A stretch of DNA of 64,000 nt from JAQUCI01 sp034932685 (GTDB lineage: Bacteria; Bacillota_I; Bacilli_A; Erysipelotrichales; Erysipelotrichaceae). Under the pieces are notes generated by a model. That model had not been told where the DNA came from and made no database searches. It saw nothing but the letters and a program-made list of their open reading frames with translations. A program made the translations under genes and the position numbers. The stretch covers positions 7,812-71,811 of the forward strand of contig JAYFOM010000020.1 of NCBI GenBank assembly GCA_034932685.1, in the 5' to 3' direction. This document shows, piece by piece, positions 16,412 through 24,857 of this stretch; within the stretch, counting starts at the first letter, position 1, and every line of letters begins with the position of its first letter.

Positions 16412-17146
16412 TTCAGCTATTTTAGCCATGATCGCTTTTAGTTGTTTTTCTTCAGTAGCCACATAACTATGCTTGGATTTATCGTCGTCTTCATTAGTTA
16501 GGGTAGTTGGGTCTAATACTAAATGTTTAGCCGTCATATGAATCTGATCACATCCAGTTAGAGCTATTATCTCTTTCACATTGTGTTCTCTAACGCCACC
16601 ACCTGGCAATATCTCGATTTTATCGCCATATTTCTTTATTAGATCAGCTAAGATAACAAGACCTTTTTCAAGATGTGGATAAGAAGCGCCACCACTTGTT
16701 AATACGCGATCAACGCCACACTCGATCAGCTGTTGCAATGCGACTTCAAGATCTGGCGTGTTATCGAAGGCTTTATGGAAAATAGCTTCTTTAGGGTGAA
16801 TAGCTTTCACCATTGCTTTTGTTCTTGCCATATCAATTGTTTTATCTTCATTTAAAAAACCAAAGACGATGCCATCTGCTCCATTGGCTATCAGGTTTTT
16901 AGCATCAAATAACATAGCTTGATATACTTGCTCACTATAACAAAAACCAAAACCTCTTGATCTTACCATGCAACAAATAGGTATGTTAGTGTATTTTTTT
17001 GCTTGTACTAAAGTTCCTATTGAACATGTTAAGCCACCCATTTCTAAAGCATGATTTAGTTCAATGCGATCAGCACCACATTTTTCAGCTATGATGCAAT
17101 CATCAACACTACCACAACATACTTCAACTTTAATATTGTTTATCAT
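16406..17146 (-). CDS. cutC: CutC family protein
   Basis: A 246-residue TIM-barrel protein of the CutC family. Marks: VEVCCGSVDDCIIAEKCGAD then RIELNHALEMGGLTCSIG at the N terminus, PICCMVRSRGFGFCYS, NGADGIVFGFLNEDKTID, FHKAFDNTPD, LTSGGASYP and ILPGGGVRE. The family was linked to copper handling in E. coli, but its catalytic role is unsettled. Normal length. AGGTGACTT precedes the start. It converges on the acetyltransferase and diverges from the riboswitch-guaBA operon. Confidence 0.92.
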   Translation of the reverse strand: MINNIKVEVCCGSVDDCIIAEKCGADRIELNHALEMGGLTCSIGTLVQAKKYTNIPICCMVRSRGFGFCYSEQVYQAMLFDAKNLIANGADGIVFGFLNEDKTIDMARTKAMVKAIHPKEAIFHKAFDNTPDLEVALQQLIECGVDRVLTSGGASYPHLEKGLVILADLIKKYGDKIEILPGGGVREHNVKEIIALTGCDQIHMTAKHLVLDPTTLTNEDDDKSKHSYVATEEKQLKAIMAKIAEL

Positions 17147-17238
17147 AAGTCACCTCACTAATATTTTACACTATTATCATTAATTTCATAGTGTTGTTAA
17201 CATAACATTCTTTTCTTAAATGCATTTGCAATAAACAG

Positions 17239-17267
17239 ATGACAGTTCAATAGTTATCTGTTATAAT
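17239..17267 (+). promoter_or_regulatory. guaBA promoter
   Basis: ATGACA (17239-17244), 17-base spacer, TATAAT (17262-17267). It places the transcript start just before the riboswitch aptamer. Confidence 0.7.
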
Positions 17268-17281
17268 TTCTCAAATATACA

Positions 17282-17350
17282 CATTGTATATTCTTGCGCA
17301 TATGGGTCAAGAGTCTCTACCCGATTACCGTAAATTATCGGACTACAATG
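17282..17350 (+). ncRNA. Purine (guanine-type) riboswitch aptamer
   Basis: P1 is a perfect 7-bp helix, CATTGTA (17282-17288) with TACAATG (17344-17350). Inside are the conserved purine-riboswitch pieces in order: L2 with TATGG, the junction GTCTCTACC, L3 with CCGTAAA and the junction GGACTA. The specificity base before the last TA is C (GACTA), as in guanine aptamers; adenine aptamers have T. P2 is formed by TCTTG and CAAGA. The downstream genes are guaB and guaA, the expected target. Excess guanine should switch them off. Confidence 0.93.
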
Positions 17351-17388
17351 GAGCTTTTTACCATATGCTTAAACTTAGGAGTTTAAGG

Positions 17389-17451
17389 ATGAATAAGAAA
17401 GCGAAACTGATTAAAACATTAATGATTAATTTGCTTTTTTTGGATTGTTAA
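17389..17451 (+). CDS. Possible 20-residue leader peptide in the riboswitch expression platform
   Basis: A short frame, MNKKAKLIKTLMINLLFLDC, follows AGGAG (17377-17381) at a spacing of seven bases. The AGGAG sits in the loop and 3' arm of a perfect hairpin, CTTAAACT (17368-17375) / AGTTTAAG (17380-17387), so its translation could be masked. The coding part runs through a T-rich tract (17434-17441). No known family; it could be chance. It is basic at the start and hydrophobic later. Confidence 0.35.
   Translation: MNKKAKLIKTLMINLLFLDC
17400..17441 (+). terminator. Possible riboswitch-controlled terminator
   Basis: ATTAA/TTAAT inside and GCGAA/TTTGC outside could form an imperfect hairpin, followed directly by seven or eight T bases (17434-17441). 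The stem is irregular, so this is a tentative call. CCATATGC at 17361-17368 is the exact complement of GCATATGG in aptamer loop L2 and could form a competing structure. Confidence 0.4.
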
Positions 17452-17461
17452 TATTTATAAC

Positions 17462-17486
17462 AGCGGATAGTTAATGATCCGCTTTT
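17462..17486 (+). terminator. Hairpin with short T run before guaB
   Basis: Perfect 7-bp stem AGCGGAT (17462-17468) / ATCCGCT (17477-17483), eight-base loop, then TTT. It is the more GC-rich of two candidate terminators between aptamer and guaB, and may be the real switch or a second stop. Confidence 0.5.
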
Positions 17487-17524
17487 ATATATGACAACGT
17501 ATTAAAGAAAAGGGGTAAGATAAA

Positions 17525-18667
17525 TTGGACACGATGAATGGAAAGATACTAAAACAAGGTTATACATTTGATGATGTATTATTGGTACCAGCGTTTTCTA
17601 AGGTAGTACCAGCTAAGGTTAAACTAAAAACCCAGTTAACTAGTAATATAAAGTTAAATATTCCAATATGTGCTGCAGCGATGGATACTGTATGTGAAGA
17701 AACAATGGCTTTAGCGTTAGCGAAGCTTGGTGGTATTGGTTTTATCCATAAAAACATGACAAGTAGTGATCAAGCTGATATGGTAGTACGTATCAAGTCA
17801 CTTCAAGTTGATCAAAAAGACACAGAAGCTGCTCTTGATAATAAGGGCCGATATTTAGTCGGGGCGGCTGTTGGTGTATCGGATCAGATGATTGAAAGAG
17901 TTGATGCTTTAGTGGCTGCTGAAGTTGATATCATATCTGTTGATAGTGCTCATGGTCACTCACAAGGTGTTATTGATGCTGTAAGACAAATAAGACAGAA
18001 ATATCCACAGCTTGATATTGTTGGCGGTAATATTGTTACAGCGCAAGGCGCAATTGATCTATTCTATGCAGGAGCTAACGTGGTTAAGGTTGGTGTTGGT
18101 CCTGGCTCAATTTGTACAACAAGAGTTGTTGCTGGAGTGGGAGTGCCACAACTAACAGCTGTTAATGATGTCTTTCAAGTTGCTAAAACATATGGTATTG
18201 GTGTTATCGCTGATGGTGGTATTAAACTATCTGGTGATATCGTAAAAGCCTTAGCAGCAGGATCAGACTGTGTAATGCTAGGTGGTCTTTTGGCTGGTTG
18301 CGATGAAGCGCCGGGTGAAGTTATAACGATCAATGATAAAGCTTATAAATCATACGTTGGTATGGGATCACTTAGCGCTATGAAACGCGGTTCAAGTGAT
18401 CGTTATTTCCAAGGTGGTAAGAAAGAACTAAGCAAACTTGTACCTGAAGGCATTGAAGCTATGGTTCCATACAAGGGTAGTGTTGTTGATGTTGTTTATC
18501 AAATGATGGGTGGTTTAAGAAGTGGTATGGGATATTGTGGGTGTGAAACAGTAAGTGATCTTAAGGATAAAGCTAGTTTTGTGTCAATATCAAATGCGGG
18601 TTTAAGGGAATCACATCCCCATGATGTCGAAAATATTCAGGAGGCGCCGAATTACAATGGCCGATAA
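17525..18667 (+). CDS. guaB: IMP dehydrogenase lacking the CBS domain
   Basis: A 380-residue enzyme that oxidises IMP to XMP with NAD+, the first committed step to GMP. The TIM barrel is complete: TFDDVLLVPAFS, PICAAAMDTVCE, DSAHGHSQGV, GPGSICTTRVVAGVGVPQ with catalytic Cys197, ADGGIKLSGDIVKAL, YVGMGSLSAM and the flap SSDRYFQ with the Arg-Tyr dyad that separates IMP dehydrogenase from GMP reductase. The family is usually about 490 residues; here the CBS module after about residue 92 is replaced by a 16-residue link. The TTG at 17525 lies nine bases after AGGGG; the ATG at 17534 is the alternative start. Controlled by the guanine riboswitch. Confidence 0.94.
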   Translation: MDTMNGKILKQGYTFDDVLLVPAFSKVVPAKVKLKTQLTSNIKLNIPICAAAMDTVCEETMALALAKLGGIGFIHKNMTSSDQADMVVRIKSLQVDQKDTEAALDNKGRYLVGAAVGVSDQMIERVDALVAAEVDIISVDSAHGHSQGVIDAVRQIRQKYPQLDIVGGNIVTAQGAIDLFYAGANVVKVGVGPGSICTTRVVAGVGVPQLTAVNDVFQVAKTYGIGVIADGGIKLSGDIVKALAAGSDCVMLGGLLAGCDEAPGEVITINDKAYKSYVGMGSLSAMKRGSSDRYFQGGKKELSKLVPEGIEAMVPYKGSVVDVVYQMMGGLRSGMGYCGCETVSDLKDKASFVSISNAGLRESHPHDVENIQEAPNYNGR

Positions 18668-20189
18668 AATAGTTGTAATTGATTTTGGTGGTCAGTATAA
18701 CCAGCTGATTGCTAGACGAATACGTGAAGCAGGGGTATATAGTGAAATAAAGGGCTATGATGTAAGTCTTGATGAAATAAGAAACGATCATGATATTAAA
18801 GGTTTAATCTTGGCTGGTGGACCAAATAGTGTTTATCAAGCAGATGCAATGCATTGTGATTTTGATATTTTTAAACTCCAAATACCAGTTTTAGGTATTT
18901 GTTATGGTATGCAAATGATGGCTTTTGCATTAGGTGGTAAAGTTAGTCAATGTGATGATAAAGAGTATGGTAAAACACTAGTAACGATTTCAACTGCTAA
19001 TAAGCTTACCAATGATTTAGCATCATCACAAACTGTGTGGATGTCGCATGGTGATCAAGTCATCAATGTTCCAAGTGGCTTTAAAACATTAGCTTATAGT
19101 GATAACTGTAATAATGTCATCATGGCAAATGAAGATGAAAAGCTTTATGGTATCCAATTTCATCCTGAAGTCAAACATACTGAAAATGGTGTTGCTATCT
19201 TAAATAATTTTATCTTTGATATTTGTAAGGCTAAAGCTGATTGGTCTATGGAATCATATATTGATTCCATGATCAAAGAAATAAACATCAAAGTCAAAGA
19301 CAAAGAAGTGCTTTGTGCTTTAAGCGGTGGTGTTGATTCAGCTGTTGTTGCAGCTTTATTATACAAAGCTATTGGCAATAAACTAACATGTATGTTTGTT
19401 GATCATGGATTACTTAGACAAGATGAAGCAGAAATGGTGGTAGATACTTTTGAGCGTCAATTTGGGGTGAAACTAATCAAGATAGATGCCAGAGATCGCT
19501 TTCTTAATGCTTTAAAAGGTGTTGTTGATCCTGAGCAGAAACGTAAGATCATTGGTAATGAGTTTATAAGAGTATTTGATGAAGAGTCAGCAAAACTATC
19601 AACAATTGATTTTCTAGCACAAGGAACTATTTATCCTGATTTGATTGAATCAGGTATTGGTAATGCACACACTATAAAATCACATCATAATGTTGGTGGG
19701 TTACCAAAAGACATGCGTTTTGAACTAGTTGAACCATTACGCTACGTCTTTAAAGATGAAGTTAGAAAGATTGGTAAATTATTAGGACTAAGTGATGAAG
19801 TGGTTGAACGTCAACCTTTCCCAGGTCCAGGGTTGGGCGTGAGGGTACTTGGTGAAATTACCGAAGATAAACTAGTGATCGTACGTAAAGCAGATTCAAT
19901 ATTAAGAGATGAAGTCGCCAAAGCCGGATTAGAAAAAGATATTTGGCAATACTTCGCAGCTTTACCAAATATAAGATCAGTTGGTGTAATGGGTGATCAG
20001 CGTACATATGAGAATGCGATTGTTATTAGAGCTGTCACATCAGTTGATGCTATGACTGCCGATTGGGCAAAGATCCCCTATGATGTTTTAGACAAGATCT
20101 CACGTCGTATTGTCAATGAAGTAACTGGGGTTAATCGTGTCTTGTATGATATTACAAGTAAACCTCCAGGAACGATTGAATTTGAATAA
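18657..20189 (+). CDS. guaA: GMP synthase (glutamine-hydrolysing)
   Basis: A 510-residue enzyme converting XMP to GMP. The class I amidotransferase domain comes first (VIDFGGQYNQLIARRIRE; LAGGPNSVYQ; nucleophile Cys in PVLGICYGMQMMA; FHPEVKHTE), then the ATP-pyrophosphatase domain (ALSGGVDSAVVAALL P-loop; FVDHGLLRQ; LAQGTIYPDLIESG; SHHNVGGLP), and the dimerisation domain ending ITSKPPGTIEFE. Normal length. An upstream ATG (18621) exists, but AGGAGG ahead of 18657 decides the start. It overlaps guaB by 11 bases, so the pair is coupled. Confidence 0.97.
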   Translation: MADKIVVIDFGGQYNQLIARRIREAGVYSEIKGYDVSLDEIRNDHDIKGLILAGGPNSVYQADAMHCDFDIFKLQIPVLGICYGMQMMAFALGGKVSQCDDKEYGKTLVTISTANKLTNDLASSQTVWMSHGDQVINVPSGFKTLAYSDNCNNVIMANEDEKLYGIQFHPEVKHTENGVAILNNFIFDICKAKADWSMESYIDSMIKEINIKVKDKEVLCALSGGVDSAVVAALLYKAIGNKLTCMFVDHGLLRQDEAEMVVDTFERQFGVKLIKIDARDRFLNALKGVVDPEQKRKIIGNEFIRVFDEESAKLSTIDFLAQGTIYPDLIESGIGNAHTIKSHHNVGGLPKDMRFELVEPLRYVFKDEVRKIGKLLGLSDEVVERQPFPGPGLGVRVLGEITEDKLVIVRKADSILRDEVAKAGLEKDIWQYFAALPNIRSVGVMGDQRTYENAIVIRAVTSVDAMTADWAKIPYDVLDKISRRIVNEVTGVNRVLYDITSKPPGTIEFE

Positions 20190-20489
20190 ACAACAAAAAC
20201 CATTGATGCTCTTTAAATAAAGGGGTATCTGGTTGTTTTTGTGTTTAGATATCCCTTAATTATTACAAAAAAATAGTAAAGTAGGGAGCGGTTTTAAAAA
20301 TTAAAAAAATAGACTTCTGGAAATTAGCTAGATTAAAATTTGATTTACAATTAGCAATCTAAATGGAAAATTTTATGGTGAGTGAAATGAATTAAGAAAT
20401 AGTATGTAATGTAACAATAAACTATAATTTGAATGTGTAATCAAATGCTAGATGACATCATCATATGCTTTCCATGCTGAAAAAAAGAA
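20190..20489. other. Junction between guaA and the restriction island
   Basis: No gene seen. AAGGGGTATCT (20220-20230) and AGATATCCCTT (20247-20257) can form an 11-bp stem with one G-T pair. There is no T run after it, but it probably marks the end of the guaBA transcript. The rest is A/T-rich with scattered stops and may be decayed island edge. Confidence 0.5.
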
Positions 20490-21209
20490 TTATTGTGTTT
20501 TCTTTAAGACAAATATATACTCGTGAGCAAGCAAGTAAAATGTTTTTGCTCTATCATTTTTGCTCCAATAAATAGTGCTTTTACAGTTGTGCTGTTCTTT
20601 AATAATTATCTCTTTTAACGAGAAACCAGCTGTAACGAACGATTGCATAGTGTTGAATCCTAATGGTAAAACATTTCCATTCTTACGAATATCTCCTATC
20701 ATAAATGAACATAAATGATTTGGTTTTAAAACTCGATAACATTCAACTGCCACATCGCTTATTTTATCAAGAAAATCACAATAGGATAACAAAGAAAGGT
20801 CATTTTCGAGTGATTCGCTATAATGAATTATGTCAGAATATGGTGGATGAGTACATATGAAATCTATGGATTCATTCTCAACATTTTCCATTTTTTTAGC
20901 ATCTCCTAGAAAAATAGTTTGCATCGAGTTATTCAACACTTCATAGTTCAATCTTTCTTTTGTTATAGAGATTGCTTTAGGATTAATGTCAATTCCTATA
21001 CCGTTTCTGTTTAATTCTTTGCATTCGATCATTGTTGTACCTGAACCTAAGAAGCAGTCTAATACTAAATCCTTTTCCTTTGTATATTTAAGAATGAGAT
21101 TCTTTGGTACGTGTGGGGACCAGTTTCCTCTATAATCTCCTTTATTTGTCGCCCAACTGCCTCTATCGGGAAAGCTCCAAACAGATGTTGCTTGTAGTTC
21201 ATATTCCAT
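20490..21209 (-). CDS. DNA methyltransferase (N6-adenine/N4-cytosine type)
   Basis: A 239-residue S-adenosylmethionine-dependent DNA methylase. The SAM-binding motif LDCFLGSGTTMIECKELNRN (about residue 50) comes before the catalytic motif IV, here THPPYSDIIHYS (about residue 113, of the S/N/D-PPY group). HECY-like helix and SFMIGDI follow. An N-terminal SFPDRGSWATNKGDYRGNWS resembles the motif X region of N4/N6 methylases. AAAGGGG precedes the start. It is divergent from the DpnII operon. Target sequence unknown; it may be a solitary methylase or a separate protective enzyme. Confidence 0.85.
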   Translation of the reverse strand: MEYELQATSVWSFPDRGSWATNKGDYRGNWSPHVPKNLILKYTKEKDLVLDCFLGSGTTMIECKELNRNGIGIDINPKAISITKERLNYEVLNNSMQTIFLGDAKKMENVENESIDFICTHPPYSDIIHYSESLENDLSLLSYCDFLDKISDVAVECYRVLKPNHLCSFMIGDIRKNGNVLPLGFNTMQSFVTAGFSLKEIIIKEQHNCKSTIYWSKNDRAKTFYLLAHEYIFVLKKTQ

Positions 21210-21292
21210 AGAATTATACCCCTTTACAATATATTCAGAAAATTTGTTTGTTCCTATTTATAAAGTAATTTTCTTGATTTTTAATATGTGGT

Positions 21293-21313
21293 GATCATCA
21301 TATTTGTTATAAT
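21293..21313 (+). promoter_or_regulatory. Promoter of the DpnII-like operon, with a GATC site
   Basis: Extended -10 TGTTATAAT (21305-21313), with no good -35 at the usual distance. A GATC, the expected target of the system, lies at 21293-21296 just upstream of the -10, where its methylation could alter promoter activity. Confidence 0.55.
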
Positions 21314-21334
21314 AGATAAGAAAGGATTTATTAT

Positions 21335-22156
21335 ATGCAACCATTTGTGAAATGGGCTGGTGGTAAAAGACAGCTCTTGACTGAAATATTAAAAAGATTA
21401 CCACACAATTTCGACACATACTATGAACCATTTATTGGTGGAGGCGCTTTACTATTTGATTTAGCACCATCAAAAGCTGTTGTTGGTGACATAAATAAAG
21501 TTTTAGTAGATACTTACCAAGCAATTAAAAATAACTCCGCTTTGTTGATGAGGTTGTTGGAAGAATATGAAAAAAGGCATAATTCTGCTATTGACAAAAA
21601 GTATTTTTATTATTCAATGAGAGATTGTTATAATAATAAAATAACTAATGATGAATATAATGTTGAAACTGCTGCTTTATTTATGTATCTTAATAAGACG
21701 TGTTTTAATGGATTATACCGTGTCAATTCAAAAGGGTTATTTAATGTACCATTTAACAATTGTAGAAATTTAGTTATCTACAATAAAGAGAATATCGAAG
21801 AGATTTCAATATACATGAAGCAAGTGGATATTGAAGTTAGAGATTTTGAAGAGACATGCAAAAACGCTAAGGAGGGTGATTTCGTGTTTTTTGATTCCCC
21901 TTACGCTCCGCTAAAAGATGATTCATTTGAATCGTATACAAAAGACGGGTTTGCGCTAGAGGAACATGTAAGATTAGCGAAATTATATAAAAGATTGTCG
22001 AACAGAGGTATTAAATGTATACTAACAAATCACAATACAAAATTGATTAATGATTTATATAAGGATTTCAAAATTGAAGTTATTCAAGTTAAACGTATGA
22101 TTAACAGAGACACGAATAATAGAACAGGAGAAGAAGTAATAATTACAAATTACTAA
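21335..22156 (+). CDS. dpnM: DpnM-like adenine methyltransferase (GATC)
   Basis: A 273-residue D12-class (alpha) N6-adenine methylase, close in length and sequence to M1.DpnII (DpnM). Seen: QPFVKWAGGKRQLL (motif X), YEPFIGGGALLFDLAP (motif I, SAM binding), YLNKTCFNGLYRVNSKGLFN (target-recognition area), and the motif IV region FVFFDSPYAPL at residues 184-193. DpnM has DPPY there; this protein has DSPY. AAAGGA precedes the ATG. First gene of a three-gene operon with dpnA and the endonuclease. It should protect double-stranded GATC sites from its partner enzyme. Confidence 0.94.
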   Translation: MQPFVKWAGGKRQLLTEILKRLPHNFDTYYEPFIGGGALLFDLAPSKAVVGDINKVLVDTYQAIKNNSALLMRLLEEYEKRHNSAIDKKYFYYSMRDCYNNKITNDEYNVETAALFMYLNKTCFNGLYRVNSKGLFNVPFNNCRNLVIYNKENIEEISIYMKQVDIEVRDFEETCKNAKEGDFVFFDSPYAPLKDDSFESYTKDGFALEEHVRLAKLYKRLSNRGIKCILTNHNTKLINDLYKDFKIEVIQVKRMINRDTNNRTGEEVIITNY

Positions 22157-22167
22157 GGAGGACCACC

Positions 22168-22977
22168 ATGTTAAAAGTACTAAACAACTGCTTAAGTAGA
22201 AGTATAAGTTTCTACTATGAGGAAGAAAATGTTCGATTACTGTTTGGTGATTCTTTCTATTTACTCAAGAAGATTAAACCTGATTCTATCGATTGTATCT
22301 TTGCAGATCCTCCATATTTTCTTTCAAACGGTGGAATTTCTGTTCATGCTGGAAAACAAGTGCTAGTAAATAAAGGTGAATGGGATGAGGGATTTACATT
22401 AAAAGAGAAGCATCAATTTAATCGAAAATGGATTAGGTTATGTAAAAGAGCTCTTAATGAAAATGGAACAATTTGGATTTCTGGAACTATGCATAACATT
22501 TATTCGGTTGGATATGCTTTAGAGCAAGAGGGCTTCAAAATTCTTAACAATATCACATGGCAAAAACTTAATCCGCCTCCAAACCTGGCTTGCCGATGCT
22601 TCACTCACAGTACAGAAACAATAATATGGGCAAAAAAAGATACAAAAAAATCTAAACAAGTTTTTAATTATAATTTAATGAAAGGAGTTAATGATGGTAG
22701 ACAAATGAAAGACGTGTGGAGTGGGCCATTAACAAACAAGAAAGAAAAAATGGAAGGTAAACATCCTACTCAAAAACCTGAATATTTATTAGAAAGAATA
22801 ATCAAAGCATCTACAAAGGATGGAGATATTGTGCTAGACCCATTTAATGGTTCAGGAACCACAGGTGTTGTGGCAAAACGATTCGGAAGAAAATATATAG
22901 GAATTGATAATTGTGAAGAGTACTTAGAAATAGCAAAGAGAAGAATTAAAAAGGAGGATCTAAAATATGGGGAATAG
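22168..22977 (+). CDS. dpnA: DpnA-like second methyltransferase
   Basis: A 269-residue N6-adenine methylase of the beta type, motif IV first: IFADPPYFLSNGGIS (DPPY at residues 47-50), then WISGTMHNIYSVGYALEQEG, NITWQKLNPPPNLACRCFTH, the KHPTQKPEYLLERI motif and the SAM-binding DPFNGSGTTGVVAKR near the C terminus. These stretches match DpnA of Streptococcus pneumoniae, which also methylates single-stranded GATC and helps incoming DNA survive. Strong AAGGAGG ribosome site. Overlaps the endonuclease gene by 11 bases. Confidence 0.95.
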   Translation: MLKVLNNCLSRSISFYYEEENVRLLFGDSFYLLKKIKPDSIDCIFADPPYFLSNGGISVHAGKQVLVNKGEWDEGFTLKEKHQFNRKWIRLCKRALNENGTIWISGTMHNIYSVGYALEQEGFKILNNITWQKLNPPPNLACRCFTHSTETIIWAKKDTKKSKQVFNYNLMKGVNDGRQMKDVWSGPLTNKKEKMEGKHPTQKPEYLLERIIKASTKDGDIVLDPFNGSGTTGVVAKRFGRKYIGIDNCEEYLEIAKRRIKKEDLKYGE

Positions 22978-23833
22978 AAACTTCAATGAATGGTTAAGCA
23001 AATTTCGGCTTAGTATTTCTGGATACGATTACTATGTTGACTTCAATAAGGTTGTTGAAAATGTTGAGCGTATCAAAATTGAACTTAATATTCTTAACTC
23101 ACTAATAGGGTCGAGTGATATAGAATGGGATTTTGAAAACATTATCAAAAAATATCCAGAAACGCTCAAATGTATCCCTTTGCTTCTTGCAGTACGGGGT
23201 TACGAAATATATGCTCAAGATGCTGAAGGTGCATTTTTATACTGTTTTGATAAGATGAATTATTCGATCGAGCAATACAAGGTTTTCATGCGAAAAACAG
23301 GACTTTTTGATATTATGGCTAATCATTTAGTAAAAAACCTTTTTGATTATGTTCTAGGTGTTGAAACTGGACTTGATTCCAATGGACGTAAAAACCGTGG
23401 TGGCCATCAAATGGAGAATTTAGTGGAAAGTTACATACAAAAGGCTGGATTTATAAAATATACCACTTATTTCAAAGAAATGTACCTTGCTGATATTGAG
23501 AAACGATGGGGTATTGATTTATCTGCTTTGTCGAATAAAGGTCGAGCAAGAAAGCGTTTTGACTTTGTTGTTAAAACTGATTCGATGATCTATGCTATTG
23601 AAACGAACTTTTATGGAGGCACAGGTGGTTCCAAGCTTAACGAAACTGCCAGAAGCTATAAAATGCTAGCTCAAGAGGCTGACACAGTCAACGGATTCAC
23701 TTTTGTGTGGTTTACTGACGGTATCGCATGGAGGAATGCAAGAGGTAATCTAAGGGAAACTTTTGATGCACTTGATACTATATACAGTATTGATGATATG
23801 GAGAATGGAATTATGACCGATATTTTCATCTAG
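22967..23833 (+). CDS. dpnB: DpnII-like type II restriction endonuclease (GATC)
   Basis: A 288-residue protein, the same length as R.DpnII. It matches along its whole length: RNFNEWLSK at the start, ELNILNSLIGS, MRKTGLFDIMANHLV, GVETGLDSNGRKNRGGHQME and the run KRFDFVV, YAIETNFYGG, GSKLNETARSYKMLA. The Asp/Glu pairs there (FDFVV and IETNFY) are the expected metal-binding nuclease residues. The enzyme cuts unmethylated GATC. Strong AAGGAGG site inside the end of dpnA. No inactivating lesion is seen. Confidence 0.95.
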   Translation: MGNRNFNEWLSKFRLSISGYDYYVDFNKVVENVERIKIELNILNSLIGSSDIEWDFENIIKKYPETLKCIPLLLAVRGYEIYAQDAEGAFLYCFDKMNYSIEQYKVFMRKTGLFDIMANHLVKNLFDYVLGVETGLDSNGRKNRGGHQMENLVESYIQKAGFIKYTTYFKEMYLADIEKRWGIDLSALSNKGRARKRFDFVVKTDSMIYAIETNFYGGTGGSKLNETARSYKMLAQEADTVNGFTFVWFTDGIAWRNARGNLRETFDALDTIYSIDDMENGIMTDIFI

Positions 23834-24857
23834 GAGGGGCTTGTAGTAAATGTAAATATGCAAAATGAAACCAGAAGACTTGAACAGGAAATCATTAAGT
23901 CATGGAATTTTCAAAGCGTGGATACTTGACAATAAATGATACAAAATGACAAGGAAATTAATCTCTTTATATAACGAGAAGAATTCTTCTGAACTATTCA
24001 AATGGAGAAGATTTAGTGTTTGACCGATTCACATGAGAGGTCACTTTTCCGGATGAAGTAGAACTCTTGAATGGAGATATTAATCGTGTGGATGTCAACG
24101 ATGTTATTTCATATAAATGCCTGTAAAGGTTGAATTTGAAAATGAGGTTTATAATGATAAAGTAATCATTCATAATGGTGATGCACGAAATCTTGATTTT
24201 GATACTATCGTGATTATAAATGTTATTTTTGCTTTTCCACCTCGTACAGGCATTATTAATTCTAGTTAACATATGGACATTACACACATTTTGTTCAATT
24301 TGAGATTAGGAATTTTCTTAAAAAATGGATAAATTTACAGTCGAAAGCTATTCTGGTTTTAAAAATCAAACCAGTGATGTGCTTATGGTCGAAATTAGTC
24401 AAAAAAAACATACCAATGAGCTTTGACGTTATGAATATACTAGAATAAGTTGGATATAAATAAAAGAGATAATTATAAAAGAACAGCATATTTGTAAATT
24501 ACAACTTATTAGAAAACTAAACATGTAAATACAAATTCCTACTTGCACCTCATATGTATTTATTTTCAAAAAGAATCTGATGAAAAGCCGTTTCATCTAG
24601 TAATGGTATTTGTTATTAAAATACCACTGTTCTTCTATTAATTCAATGATCTTTTTCGTTAGCATTTCAGAATATTTTTATATTTCAATCTCGAAATCAA
24701 AAATGTGTAACCATTTTTGCTAATCTCATATCTTTGTAACCAATTTCATTTTCTATACCACTATTTTCGTTTGTTACTTTACTGTAATTAGGAAACTCGA
24801 AATATATAACATACAGTAAAATATGTAGTTACTTTTTAGAGCGTTCAACCTAAACGA
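23834..24857. other. About 1 kb of decayed DNA after the endonuclease gene
   Basis: No frame of credible length in any direction. On the plus strand short fragments in different frames read like pieces of one broken gene (for example EVELLNGDINRVDVNDVISY near 24050 and NGDARNLDFDTIVI near 24175), with stops between. I cannot name the parent. A second stretch near 24325-24420 reads MDKFTVESYSGFKNQTSDVL then stops. This fits an island whose cargo has been degraded. Confidence 0.55.

Noticed and set aside
23994..24489. Two minus-strand frames (97 and 64 codons) in the decayed zone
   Set aside because: No ribosome sites, no recognisable motifs, and the plus strand shows better though broken coding traces.
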